DNA of 64,000 nt from Verrucomicrobiia bacterium. Its GTDB lineage: Bacteria; Verrucomicrobiota; Verrucomicrobiia; Opitutales; Cerasicoccaceae. Both the position numbers and the translations under genes were made by a program. Where the stretch lies: NCBI GenBank assembly GCA_030432235.1, contig JAUIHT010000001.1, forward strand, positions 1-64,000, given 5' to 3'. This document shows, in pieces, positions 42,518-51,010 of the stretch. A model generated the notes under the pieces. It saw only the letters and a list, made by a program, of their open reading frames with translations. It did not search any database and was not told the origin of the DNA. Each line of letters starts with the position of its first letter. Position 1 is the stretch's first letter.

Positions 42518-44983
42518 TCATAAATTCATTTTTCTTTCCTGGCTCCTATATTCAGCCGGCAAATCAGCGGTCGTTTCCTCTCCAGAAGTCACTATGGATA
42601 GCGATGAAGGGGCGGGCATGTCGGATTCGATTCGCCACTTCCCGAATTTTTTCGTCAGGGTTACCTTTCCGGTACTGCTTGTCGAAATGACTGTTCCATC
42701 GCGTAGCGTGAGCTGACTGCCTTCAAAGCCGCATGCCTTCAGTTTATCTCCTGAGTACCAGGCAAAGCCATAGATGCCCTTGAGGGAGTCATCTTCGCCA
42801 ATCCAAATATCGCAGGTCTCTTCGCCTTCCTGAATCGTAACCCTATTCCTGCCATTTTGCTTCGCGGTAAAATCGGCAGCGGTGGTTCCTCTGCGCTTTT
42901 GAATACACAAGACGTTGGTTATCTCCAGTGTGTCGACCGACTCAAAAGCGAGGGCCAGATGGTGTGCCCGGCTGACCGGCTCGGGGCGTTGGCCCGAGAG
43001 ATCGACATCGACCAGGGTCGGCGCCGTTTCGACCTCGGCGGGTTTGGTCAGGCTTTGGACAATAAGCCTGCCGCCTCCGCTGGGACTCCCGCGTCCACCG
43101 CCGCTTTCAGTAAGCCACCGGTCCTCACCGGAAGCTGGACGGAAGGGCCGGTCTGAATTCAGCACCCAGGTGTATTCGTGCGCCTCGGGTGCGCTGATGG
43201 AGTCCCGCACCACAATCCAACGTCCGGCAACGGCGATGAAGTGACGATTATAATAATTCAAGTTCAAGGCATCGTCATAGGCGGCCTTTAAGATGCCCGT
43301 AGCCGCAGCGACCGTTGATGAGAGCCAGACATCCTCAAGTCGCAGTTCGTTGTACTTGCTATAGGGTGCGCGTGCGAAGTTGTTCCAGGTCAGGCCCTCT
43401 TTATACTGCCCCTTCCCGTCGATTAGCAGGCAGTTGTGCTCGGCTGTTTTCTTGCTGCCAGAGTAGCCAGGATCGGTGGCGAGGTAGGCTCCGTAGGCAA
43501 AGATGGAAAAGCTTCCGGCGTCCGGATGCGCATGCCCCGTGTTCATTCTCCAGTCCGGATATTTTTCGAGAAGGGCCGTGACATCATGTCCTTCCGGCGG
43601 GCCACTCTTGAAGAAAATGGCGGCTCCGATTTCCGCTTCGGATTGCTCCCAGGAATTTCGCCAGAAAAGAACCTCGTGGTTATCGAAATAATGCCAGGTT
43701 GGAATGTCTCGGACGTCTGCCTGCGCCTCGAGGTTCTCTTTGAGCTGCGGCAACTTCATCAGTACCATGGCGGACTCCATCGCATCGTGAAACATGGGCG
43801 TGTATTCCTGGCGTGCGTCCCACTCGCGCTGCAGCTCGTGCAGCATCAGGGGCTCACGTGTCAGTTCCGCGCCCTGGAGCATGACGGCGAGATCGTTTTG
43901 GAGCATCAAATCGCTGATAAAATACCGGTAACCCCGGTCGGCTTCCCTGGGGCCGTAGTCGTTATAACCAAAATACTTGCCCGGGCTGGGGGTAGCCACA
44001 TGTGCCATGTATTTGTCTCGGCCATTCATGAGCGCGGGTGCTTCTTCAACGCCCTGGGTCAACAGGTTTTCACCGGTTGCGCGTTGGAGGGCTTCCAAGT
44101 AGAAGGTCACGTAGTGGAAGAATTTGGCGCCGTAGGTGACGCTTTCGTAGTAAAAGCCGTCGCTGCTGAGCATTTCGGTGGTGCGCCGCAGGGCATTGCG
44201 TGACCAGTTTGCCCATTCAAGAATCTCGGGGTGGGACTCGGCTTCATCCGCCAGCGCCAGCGCTGTCATCCCCAGGCCGGTAGCGACGAGGTAAAAGTGG
44301 TTTTGCTCATACCAGAGCTTTGGCAAGGCCTTCAAATCCTGGTAGGTTTGTGCTCCTTGAATGAGCAGGGACTGTCTGAGCACTTCGAGGTCTTCCGGAT
44401 AGGTTTGTTGATAGCTCGTGTCGGCATGTAGAATGTCATAGAGTAGGGCAGTCGAGAAAAGCATGCCTCCGGCGCCCAGGTCTTTATTATCTATCCCGAG
44501 TCCTTTGATCACGATGGGTTCCGGGGCATCCACATAGGCAGGCGCATACGACTGGGAAATCCAACGATGCAGAGTCTCGGCATACTTAGGCTCGCCAGTC
44601 ATTTGATGAAGCAAGGCAATCTGTAAGAGCCTTCGCGGATAATTCCAGCCGTGGAACTGTTCGTTCATCGGCACGATTCCCCAGTCTAGGAAACCGTGCA
44701 TATCCGTTAGAATCCGGTAGGCTTCCGGATTTGCCTGGTACTCATCGATGGCAGCCTGAAGGGCTTCCTCGTCGAGTAGTAACCGTGGGTGGCTCGAGGT
44801 GTAACCGGTCACGAAGATCATCTCGCCTTCGTCAAGCTCGGCGAGGGACTCTGCCGCGGTTTTGGTGTTGTCGGCAACGGATTTCGATAGCGGGAGAATG
44901 CAGGCTAATGCCAGCGGAATGATAGGTAGCCAACGCTTGGTTCGTTGGCGCCGTTGCGTGTGAGGAAAGTTACGATTGTGCAT
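42518..44983 (-). CDS. Heparinase II/III-like polysaccharide lyase
   Basis: An 821-residue exported protein from the ATG at 44983 (signal peptide about 1-38). An N-terminal alpha/alpha toroid (about 50-400: 'HPRLLLDEEALQAAIDEY', 'YPRRLLQIALLHQMTGEPKYAETLHRW') is followed by the heparinase II/III-type beta domain with 'MNTGHAHPDAGSFSIFAYG' near residue 480. The His there and a Tyr in 'YYNRHFIAVAGRWIVVRDS' fit the catalytic set. Such enzymes cleave uronate-containing polysaccharides (alginate, ulvan-like, glycosaminoglycan-like) by beta-elimination. The substrate is not determined. It follows the GH1 gene by 11 bases. Confidence 0.85.
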   Translation of the reverse strand: MHNRNFPHTQRRQRTKRWLPIIPLALACILPLSKSVADNTKTAAESLAELDEGEMIFVTGYTSSHPRLLLDEEALQAAIDEYQANPEAYRILTDMHGFLDWGIVPMNEQFHGWNYPRRLLQIALLHQMTGEPKYAETLHRWISQSYAPAYVDAPEPIVIKGLGIDNKDLGAGGMLFSTALLYDILHADTSYQQTYPEDLEVLRQSLLIQGAQTYQDLKALPKLWYEQNHFYLVATGLGMTALALADEAESHPEILEWANWSRNALRRTTEMLSSDGFYYESVTYGAKFFHYVTFYLEALQRATGENLLTQGVEEAPALMNGRDKYMAHVATPSPGKYFGYNDYGPREADRGYRYFISDLMLQNDLAVMLQGAELTREPLMLHELQREWDARQEYTPMFHDAMESAMVLMKLPQLKENLEAQADVRDIPTWHYFDNHEVLFWRNSWEQSEAEIGAAIFFKSGPPEGHDVTALLEKYPDWRMNTGHAHPDAGSFSIFAYGAYLATDPGYSGSKKTAEHNCLLIDGKGQYKEGLTWNNFARAPYSKYNELRLEDVWLSSTVAAATGILKAAYDDALNLNYYNRHFIAVAGRWIVVRDSISAPEAHEYTWVLNSDRPFRPASGEDRWLTESGGGRGSPSGGGRLIVQSLTKPAEVETAPTLVDVDLSGQRPEPVSRAHHLALAFESVDTLEITNVLCIQKRRGTTAADFTAKQNGRNRVTIQEGEETCDIWIGEDDSLKGIYGFAWYSGDKLKACGFEGSQLTLRDGTVISTSSTGKVTLTKKFGKWRIESDMPAPSSLSIVTSGEETTADLPAEYRSQERKMNL

Positions 44984-44994
44984 GAGTTTAATCA

Positions 44995-46392
44995 CTAGAG
45001 TTGCCAAAGGGTTTCGCCATGGGATTCTATCAACTGTCGATACCAGTGATAGGATGATTTTGGGGTGCGTTGCTTTGTTTCAAAATCTACATAGGTGAGT
45101 CCGAAGCGTTGCTTGTAGCCCTCGTTCCACTCGAGGTTATCCAAGAGCGACCAGAGGAAATAACCATCCACCCTTACGCCATCGTTCATGGCCCGTGCCA
45201 ACTGTTGAAGGTAGCGCTTGAGGAAATCAATGCGCTGCGGGTCCTCGACCTTCCCGTTCAAGCCCACCCAGTCATGGCAGGTCATGCCGTTTTCAGTCAC
45301 GACGATGGGCAGTTGATAACGCTCCTGAAGCAGTTTTGGCCCCCAGTATAGCGCCTCTTCGGATCGCGACCAACCGTACATGGATTGTCCATGGCCAATG
45401 AGGTGGGGCACCTTCTCCACGGGGGATGACTGACCGGCGCGCACACGAATCCCGTGATAGATGTTCGCTCCGTAGAAATCGATTGGGCTGGAAATCAGTG
45501 CCATGTCCGCTTTCTGGATATCCGGCATGTCTTTGCCAAACAAGCGAAAGGCCTCCTCCGGGTATTGACCTTTGACCACAGGATCGGCCCACCAGGCGTT
45601 GCTCCAGACGGAGGATGCATCGTCCGGGTTGGTGATAGCCCCCTGGTGCTCAAGTGAGAACATCGCGGTTCGCGCGGCCTCGATATCCGCTTCAGCATCG
45701 GTGTCGGGTATGGCTATTACGCCGACGGGCGCCCAGCCGATGCAGGGAGGCTTTTTTGCGCATTCACGTATTACCTGCGTTGCCCGTCCATGCGCGAGAA
45801 GCACATGGTGGGAGGCGGCCAGGATATCCTTACGGCCCAGGCGTAGGCCCGGTGCATGCTTGCCCTGTTCCAGACCGAGCCCGATAAAGCACTGCGGTTC
45901 GTTGAGTGTCATCCAGTGGGAAACGCGATCTGAAAAACGCTCAACCACTACGCGAGCATAGGCTTCAAACCAACGGGGCATCTCAGGATTCAGCCAGCCG
46001 CCAAGGCGATACAGCTCGTAAGGCAAATCCCAGTGGTACAGGGTGACGCAGGGCTCAATGCCTGCCTTGAGCAATGCATCGATAAGCTGATCATAGAAAG
46101 CCAATCCCTCTTCGTTTACTTCTCCCTTGCCGGTTGGAAGGCTGCGCGGCCACGACAATGAAAACCGATAGGCTTTCAGCCCGAGGGTTTCCATCAGGGC
46201 GACATCCTCCTGCCAGCGGTGATAGTGATCGCAGGCGGTTTTGCCTGTTGCGCCTTCCCAGGTTTTCCCAGGTGTTTCCGAGAATGCATCCCAAACGGAG
46301 AGGCCCTTCCCCGCCTCATCCCAGGCGCCTTCAATCTGGTAGGAGGCCGTGGCTACTCCCCAGAGGAAATTTTCAGAAAATGGATTTCTCAT
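44995..46392 (-). CDS. Family 1 glycoside hydrolase (beta-glucosidase type)
   Basis: A 465-residue GH1 enzyme without a signal peptide, so cytoplasmic. The (beta/alpha)8 barrel markers are present: 'FLWGVATASYQIEGA' at residues 10-24, acid/base Glu165 in 'TLNEPQC' and nucleophile Glu367 in 'VVTENGM', with 'YRFSLSWPRSLP' for substrate binding. GH1 enzymes release terminal beta-linked glucose, galactose or related sugars from oligosaccharides. It precedes the heparinase-like gene and probably works on the oligosaccharides that gene's product makes after uptake. Confidence 0.95.
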   Translation of the reverse strand: MRNPFSENFLWGVATASYQIEGAWDEAGKGLSVWDAFSETPGKTWEGATGKTACDHYHRWQEDVALMETLGLKAYRFSLSWPRSLPTGKGEVNEEGLAFYDQLIDALLKAGIEPCVTLYHWDLPYELYRLGGWLNPEMPRWFEAYARVVVERFSDRVSHWMTLNEPQCFIGLGLEQGKHAPGLRLGRKDILAASHHVLLAHGRATQVIRECAKKPPCIGWAPVGVIAIPDTDAEADIEAARTAMFSLEHQGAITNPDDASSVWSNAWWADPVVKGQYPEEAFRLFGKDMPDIQKADMALISSPIDFYGANIYHGIRVRAGQSSPVEKVPHLIGHGQSMYGWSRSEEALYWGPKLLQERYQLPIVVTENGMTCHDWVGLNGKVEDPQRIDFLKRYLQQLARAMNDGVRVDGYFLWSLLDNLEWNEGYKQRFGLTYVDFETKQRTPKSSYHWYRQLIESHGETLWQL

Positions 46393-46587
46393 TTCGATTT
46401 GTTAGTGTGCGTGGCTCTTTGGCGTGTGTGGAGTCTAACGGTTGATGCGTCTCGCGGGTATGAAGTCAGAGCATAATCCACCCCTGCATGGGCTTGCGAA
46501 ACCATGCGGCGAAGATGCAATAAACTTGTACTGAAGAATGACGCCTGATTTCGCGTCACTGACTTCAGGGTGAATCAATCTATATCC

Positions 46588-48309
46588 CTATTCTGTTGCC
46601 TGGCGTTTGCGGTTCCGGAGAACCCAGAGCAGAACGCCAAGGCCCATAAATACTGCATAGGTGGAGGTCTCGGGGACCGCCGATACCGTGAAGTCCAGGC
46701 TGTTGGCATTCACGGTGAAAAAGCCATCGAGGCTACCCACATTACTGGTGAAGGAGAAATCCCCCGCGGAAAAATCGGTTGAGGAGAAAGAAATAAGCTC
46801 GTAGGTTTCATCTCCGTTGAGGCTGCCAGGATCGAGGAATTCAAATTCGAACAGCCAATCGGTCCCGGTGCCTTGGGTGAAGCTTCCGGAAATCGCGAGC
46901 TGGTCGGAGCTGGCGGTATCTGCACCGAGGTCGAAGAACATCCCGGCATTGGCGTCATCACTATTCCAGGTGACCGAATCGCCTGCGGTGAAGGTGCCGA
47001 CCTGCGAGGCCAATGTCCCGGTGTCGATGTCACCGGGGCTCATGCTGCCTCCGCCTTCCACCGTGATGGCTGTATTGACGATGCCGGTGCCTCCCAGGGT
47101 GGCGAGAGTTGACGTGCCCGTGCCGACAGTGACGGCTCCGGTGCCCAGACCTTCGCCGGAGGTGTTGTTGACGAGCAGCACGCCTTCGTTGACGAGCGTC
47201 TCGCCCGAAAAGCTGCCGTTGCCCGTAGCACGGATGAGCCGTACGACGCCCTCGCCGACTTTGGTGACGGATGCGCTGCCGGACGAGGCAAAGAGAAGGC
47301 CGCTGAAGTCGGTTACCCCGCCAGCGGCCGAGGTGAGTTGCACATCGCCATTCGATATCGAGAGGGGGCCGGTGAACGTTGATACGCCGCTGGTATGTTG
47401 ACCACCAACGATGTGGTCTACCGCATTGTCCGCAACGTACATGCTGTTATTGATGGTCAGGCCGCCGATGCCAGTCACCAGTTTTACTGTGTCGCCGGAG
47501 GTCGCGGTTCCGCCCAATTGCATTTCTGACGAGCCCAGAGCCGCATTATTTTCAAGGATAAGCGTGCCGCGCCAGAGCTTGCTTGTGGCCGATGCGCCCA
47601 GGGCCGTGTTTGCGCCACTGATGGTGTACTGCCCATTTCCATTACTGCCGTTGGAGCCGAACTCGAAGGCCAAAGTGGCTGTGCCGCCCGGCGCGGTGGT
47701 GGTGGATCCGGAATACGCAATGCTGCCCGAGCCTGTGCCGCTGCTGAAGACAAGCGACTTCTGCCCTGCGGTCGAGCCGCTGAGATTAATGTCGCCCGTT
47801 ATCGAGACCGTGCTCGAAAGATTCGAACTGTAGACTTTGAACTGCTGGGTACCGCCCGCGTTGAAATCCGTGACATTCATGTTGGCATTGACGGCCAGCG
47901 TTCCCGTTGACCCCAGTGAGCCACTGACGAATATCAGATTACTGTTCGTGGGGGTAACATTCAGGCTGTAGGGGCCTGTTCCCGGCTGAATCGTGATCGA
48001 GGTGTTCGTGTTATTGGAAGTCGTCGCGGCGAAGAGCGCGCTCAAACTAATGTCGGAATCCAGGGTCAGGACGGAAGACTGCCCATTGGAGCTGTTGCGA
48101 ATGTTGGCGACATTGCCCAAGCCGGGCCAGGCTTCGTTCGAATAGGGGGAGCCTGTGTCCAGACTCCAGTTGGCTGTGGTCGTGTCCCACGTTCCGGTGC
48201 CACCTTCCGCGGTGGTGGAACCGGCTGTCCAGTAGTAGTTTGCTGCCTGGCTTGGCAGGGCCATACAGGTGGCTGCGCACGCAAGTATTGATAGGGATAT
48301 GTTTCTCAT
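46588..48309 (-). CDS. Autotransporter-associated beta-strand repeat protein with PEP-CTERM anchor
   Basis: A 573-residue secreted protein with a signal peptide (about 1-22), then repeated beta-helix strands: 'YWTAGSTTAEGGTGTWDTTTANWS' at the start, the autotransporter-associated repeat 'GEGVVRLIRATGNGSFSGETLVNEGVLLVNN' near the middle and 'GGTGIVNTAITVEGGGSMSPGD'. The C-terminus is PEP-CTERM (VPETSTYAVFMGLGVLLWVLRNRKRQ). It is likely a surface-displayed beta-helix, function unknown. The gene starts beside a perfect palindrome (48325) and is divergent from a LacI gene, so it is probably a member of that LacI regulon. Confidence 0.9.
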   Translation of the reverse strand: MRNISLSILACAATCMALPSQAANYYWTAGSTTAEGGTGTWDTTTANWSLDTGSPYSNEAWPGLGNVANIRNSSNGQSSVLTLDSDISLSALFAATTSNNTNTSITIQPGTGPYSLNVTPTNSNLIFVSGSLGSTGTLAVNANMNVTDFNAGGTQQFKVYSSNLSSTVSITGDINLSGSTAGQKSLVFSSGTGSGSIAYSGSTTTAPGGTATLAFEFGSNGSNGNGQYTISGANTALGASATSKLWRGTLILENNAALGSSEMQLGGTATSGDTVKLVTGIGGLTINNSMYVADNAVDHIVGGQHTSGVSTFTGPLSISNGDVQLTSAAGGVTDFSGLLFASSGSASVTKVGEGVVRLIRATGNGSFSGETLVNEGVLLVNNTSGEGLGTGAVTVGTGTSTLATLGGTGIVNTAITVEGGGSMSPGDIDTGTLASQVGTFTAGDSVTWNSDDANAGMFFDLGADTASSDQLAISGSFTQGTGTDWLFEFEFLDPGSLNGDETYELISFSSTDFSAGDFSFTSNVGSLDGFFTVNANSLDFTVSAVPETSTYAVFMGLGVLLWVLRNRKRQATE

Positions 48310-48324
48310 AGGGATATGTTTATG

Positions 48325-48338
48325 GTTTAGTACTAAAC
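48325..48338. promoter_or_regulatory. Perfect palindrome GTTTAGTACTAAAC
   Basis: A 14-base perfect palindrome 16 bases from the PEP-CTERM start (48309) and 64 from the LacI start (48402). It is a candidate operator for the divergent LacI regulator. Confidence 0.5.
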
Positions 48339-48401
48339 GCTAATCATTCAGCGCTCATTCGCCTATTGACGCAATCGCGCCATAGTGCAAATTGTAGCGT
48401 A

Positions 48402-49472
48402 ATGAACGAGAAGCGCACCACCATCCGGGATATTGCCAAAGAAGCGGGTGTGCATTTCACCACCGTCTCGCGGGCTCTGGCGCACCATCCCAGCATCCCG
48501 GAAAAGACGAGCACGCGTATTCGGGCCATCGCCGACAAGCTTGGGTACGTGCCTGACCCGATGCTTTCATCCCTTATGTCCTACCGGACACGTTTGGCGA
48601 CTCCGGCGTATCAGGGGAACATCGCCTGGGTTACCAATTCCTATACGCGCAATGGCTGGGCTGAAATCAGCGACATTTTTCAGGGGTACTATGATGGTGC
48701 TCTCCAGCGAGCCAAGGAGTTCGGCTACAAGCTGGATGAGTTCTGGCTCCGAGAGCCCGGCATGAATACCAAGCGGGCCAGCGAAATTCTGACGGCCCGA
48801 AACATCCGCGGACTGATCTTTGCCCCGCAGCCAAAATCCAAGATTCGAATCAAGCTGGACTGGCCGCGTTTTACCGCGGTGAAAATGGGCTATACGCTTG
48901 CCTGGCCGAACCTGCATACCATCGCGAACAATACCTTTTTCTCGATTCAAAACGCGGTGCATCAGGCCCGGCTGCTCGGTTACCGTCGCATCGGCCTGAT
49001 CCTGAACCGGGTCGCTGACGTCCGTATCAATCACGGCTGGCTTGGGGGCTATCTTGCGCTGCAGCAAAGCTGGCCGGTCAAGGAGCACGTGCCTGTGTTT
49101 TATGATGACTTTTCCAAGGATGCCAAGCTGATGGCCTGGCTTGAGCGGCATCGCCCCGACGCGATTGTTTGCCACGAGCAGAAGATCTACCATCTGCTGA
49201 AGGACAAGGGCGTTCGTATGCCGGAGGACTTCGGTTATCTCAGCCAGTCCCTGGTCGACTTTCCTCCTCATGTGGCGGGGGTGGATGAGAACGCCCATGA
49301 TACCGGTGTGGCGGCCGTGAATATTCTGGTCGGCATGCTCCAGCGCGGTGAGCGGGGCATTCCCGATTTGCCCCAGAGCACCCTCATTACGGGGACGTGG
49401 CGTATGGGCTCGACGCTGAAGCGACAAACTAGTGCAAAGATATCCACCCGGGAGGTGGTACCTACCCCATAG
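48402..49472 (+). CDS. LacI-family regulator, paralogue of the 41392 gene
   Basis: A 356-residue LacI regulator from the ATG at 48402. The helix-turn-helix is 'TTIRDIAKEAGVHFTTVSRALA' and the hinge region is 'PDPMLSSLMSYRTR'. The sensor domain carries 'DEFWLREPGM' and 'ARNIRGLIFAPQP', the same unusual segments as the regulator at 41392, so the two are recent or at least close paralogues. Divergence from the beta-strand-repeat PEP-CTERM gene suggests control of the GH1/heparinase/PEP-CTERM group. Confidence 0.92.
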   Translation: MNEKRTTIRDIAKEAGVHFTTVSRALAHHPSIPEKTSTRIRAIADKLGYVPDPMLSSLMSYRTRLATPAYQGNIAWVTNSYTRNGWAEISDIFQGYYDGALQRAKEFGYKLDEFWLREPGMNTKRASEILTARNIRGLIFAPQPKSKIRIKLDWPRFTAVKMGYTLAWPNLHTIANNTFFSIQNAVHQARLLGYRRIGLILNRVADVRINHGWLGGYLALQQSWPVKEHVPVFYDDFSKDAKLMAWLERHRPDAIVCHEQKIYHLLKDKGVRMPEDFGYLSQSLVDFPPHVAGVDENAHDTGVAAVNILVGMLQRGERGIPDLPQSTLITGTWRMGSTLKRQTSAKISTREVVPTP

Positions 49473-49607
49473 CACTAGAGAGGACGTTTATTTTAGTGAA
49501 GTAGTTAAGGCTATTTGGTGAGGGCGAACCGCTGCCTAAAGGTTGTGCAACAATTAGCGTAGCGGGGTCGTTGCCTTGCCTGAAAATTCAGACTTAATAA
49601 TTTCACT

Positions 49608-50129
49608 ATGCTTTTAACCCATCCTTCGAAGTGCCTTATTTTTCTCGTTTGTTTGGCTTTTTCCATAACGGCCCACGCCAAGTATACGGAATGCCCAGCC
49701 AAAGCCCTGGAGTATGTCCAAAAGGGCGGCACGAAAATACTCAAGGTGACTGAGCCCGTCGTGGCGGAAAGCGAAGGCCGCTGGTGTGGTATTGATATTC
49801 CGGTACCGGAGTCATTCACCTACATTTCTTCAATCGAGATAGCCGGAAAAGCGAAGATCGAAGCAGAGGAAAGCCCCAAGCATATCGCCTGTCTCATTAC
49901 CACAGCCGAAGGGAAAACTGGCTTCATCCGGCTGCTGGAGAATCCTGATACCGATGAGTCTCTGAGCTTTTCGGAGTCCGTTAAGTATATTTACGTTACC
50001 GACGAGTCCGCGTCCAAAGAGCCCTTTGAGGCTGGTGAGAAGATTGAGAAAATCTCTTTTTACGCCAGCTTTCCCGAACCCACGGAATGCCGCCTGACCC
50101 TTGAGGAACTAACGATATCCCAGCCCTGA
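49608..50129 (+). CDS. Secreted hypothetical protein
   Basis: A 173-residue protein with a signal peptide (about 1-24, ...TAHAK). The mature part is beta-rich and acidic ('GKAKIEAEESPKHIACLITTAEGKTGFIRLLENPD', 'LTLEELTISQP'), with three Cys residues, two of which could pair. I do not recognise the family. It lies after the LacI gene on the same strand (135 bases) and before the pseudopilin, and may be co-regulated with them. Confidence 0.55.
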   Translation: MLLTHPSKCLIFLVCLAFSITAHAKYTECPAKALEYVQKGGTKILKVTEPVVAESEGRWCGIDIPVPESFTYISSIEIAGKAKIEAEESPKHIACLITTAEGKTGFIRLLENPDTDESLSFSESVKYIYVTDESASKEPFEAGEKIEKISFYASFPEPTECRLTLEELTISQP

Positions 50130-50216
50130 CTTCATCGAGCCTTTAGTGTCTTCCGCCGTTAGCCAAATGATGCCAATGCGGTGAAGTGAGTGAGGACACT
50201 CCGAATAGAAAGAACC

Positions 50217-50906
50217 ATGTTATCCAGACACCCCATGTCCGTGCACGTCACCCAACCTCGCCGTTGTGGATTCAGCTTGGTTGAGCTGTTGGCGACATTT
50301 GCGATAATTGGTGTCCTGGCGGCGATTCTCATCCCTGTTTTGGGCAAGCTGAGAACGAAAGCCGATTTGGGCAGAAGCATAACCATGCTTCGCCAGATTC
50401 AGAATGCCAATCAGCTTTATGCCAATGAGCACGAAGGGCGGTATGTCCCCATCATCGGCTGGGATAGCGATGGTAATTCTACTCGATGGGTGGATAATGC
50501 CGAGTTTTTGGAATTCCTGGATGGGGGAAATGATGGGATATGGCCCGCATCCTTCGTGTCGGCGCGAGCTGGTATCCTGGACGAGTACGGCCAGCCAAGG
50601 TATGATCGCTCGTGGGGAATGAACGCCGAAGGACTGTCGGGCTTTGGGGCGCAGGACACCGAATGGGCACTGCAAATTACCACAGTCAAAAATCCGTCCA
50701 ATGCCATCGCCATTGCCGATGCGGTAGACTGGCTGATAAACTCCGATGGGGCAGGGTCTTATCCGGGCAAAGAGGTTTATACATCGCATGCGGTCGCATT
50801 CCGATACGAGGGCCAGGCGGCTATCGTTTTTTACGATGGGCATGTGGAAGCGATGACGAAGGAAGAACTACTGTCTTCGCCTGAACTCTGGGAAATAAAG
50901 CAGTAG
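50217..50906 (+). CDS. Stand-alone type II pseudopilin-like protein
   Basis: A 229-residue prepilin from the ATG at 50217 (50235 is also possible). The leader ends RRCG before FSLVELLATFAIIGVLAAIL, with Glu at +5. The C-terminal 'FRYEGQAAIVFYDGHVEAMTKEEL' is the short motif seen in the abundant pseudopilin-like proteins of Planctomycetota, Lentisphaerota and Verrucomicrobiota ('H..G.N..F.DGHV'). These resemble T2SS pseudopilins but are encoded next to sugar genes. Partners could be the main T2SS at 16095-29171. No prepilin peptidase is in the window. Confidence 0.85.
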   Translation: MLSRHPMSVHVTQPRRCGFSLVELLATFAIIGVLAAILIPVLGKLRTKADLGRSITMLRQIQNANQLYANEHEGRYVPIIGWDSDGNSTRWVDNAEFLEFLDGGNDGIWPASFVSARAGILDEYGQPRYDRSWGMNAEGLSGFGAQDTEWALQITTVKNPSNAIAIADAVDWLINSDGAGSYPGKEVYTSHAVAFRYEGQAAIVFYDGHVEAMTKEELLSSPELWEIKQ

Positions 50907-51010
50907 CCGATCGCACTCCGTCCGCTCGGGACCGAACGTTGTTTGATGGCGCGGTCTGATCTCTCGGAATGTGTGGCTCACGCCACTTTAATAACAAAAA
51001 ATATCAATAA

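Noticed and set aside
46528-46541. A fifth copy of TTCTTACTGTAGAA near the GH1 gene
   Set aside because: The sequence CTTGTACTGAAGAA matches only 10 of 14 bases and breaks the ACTGTAGAA core, so it is not counted.
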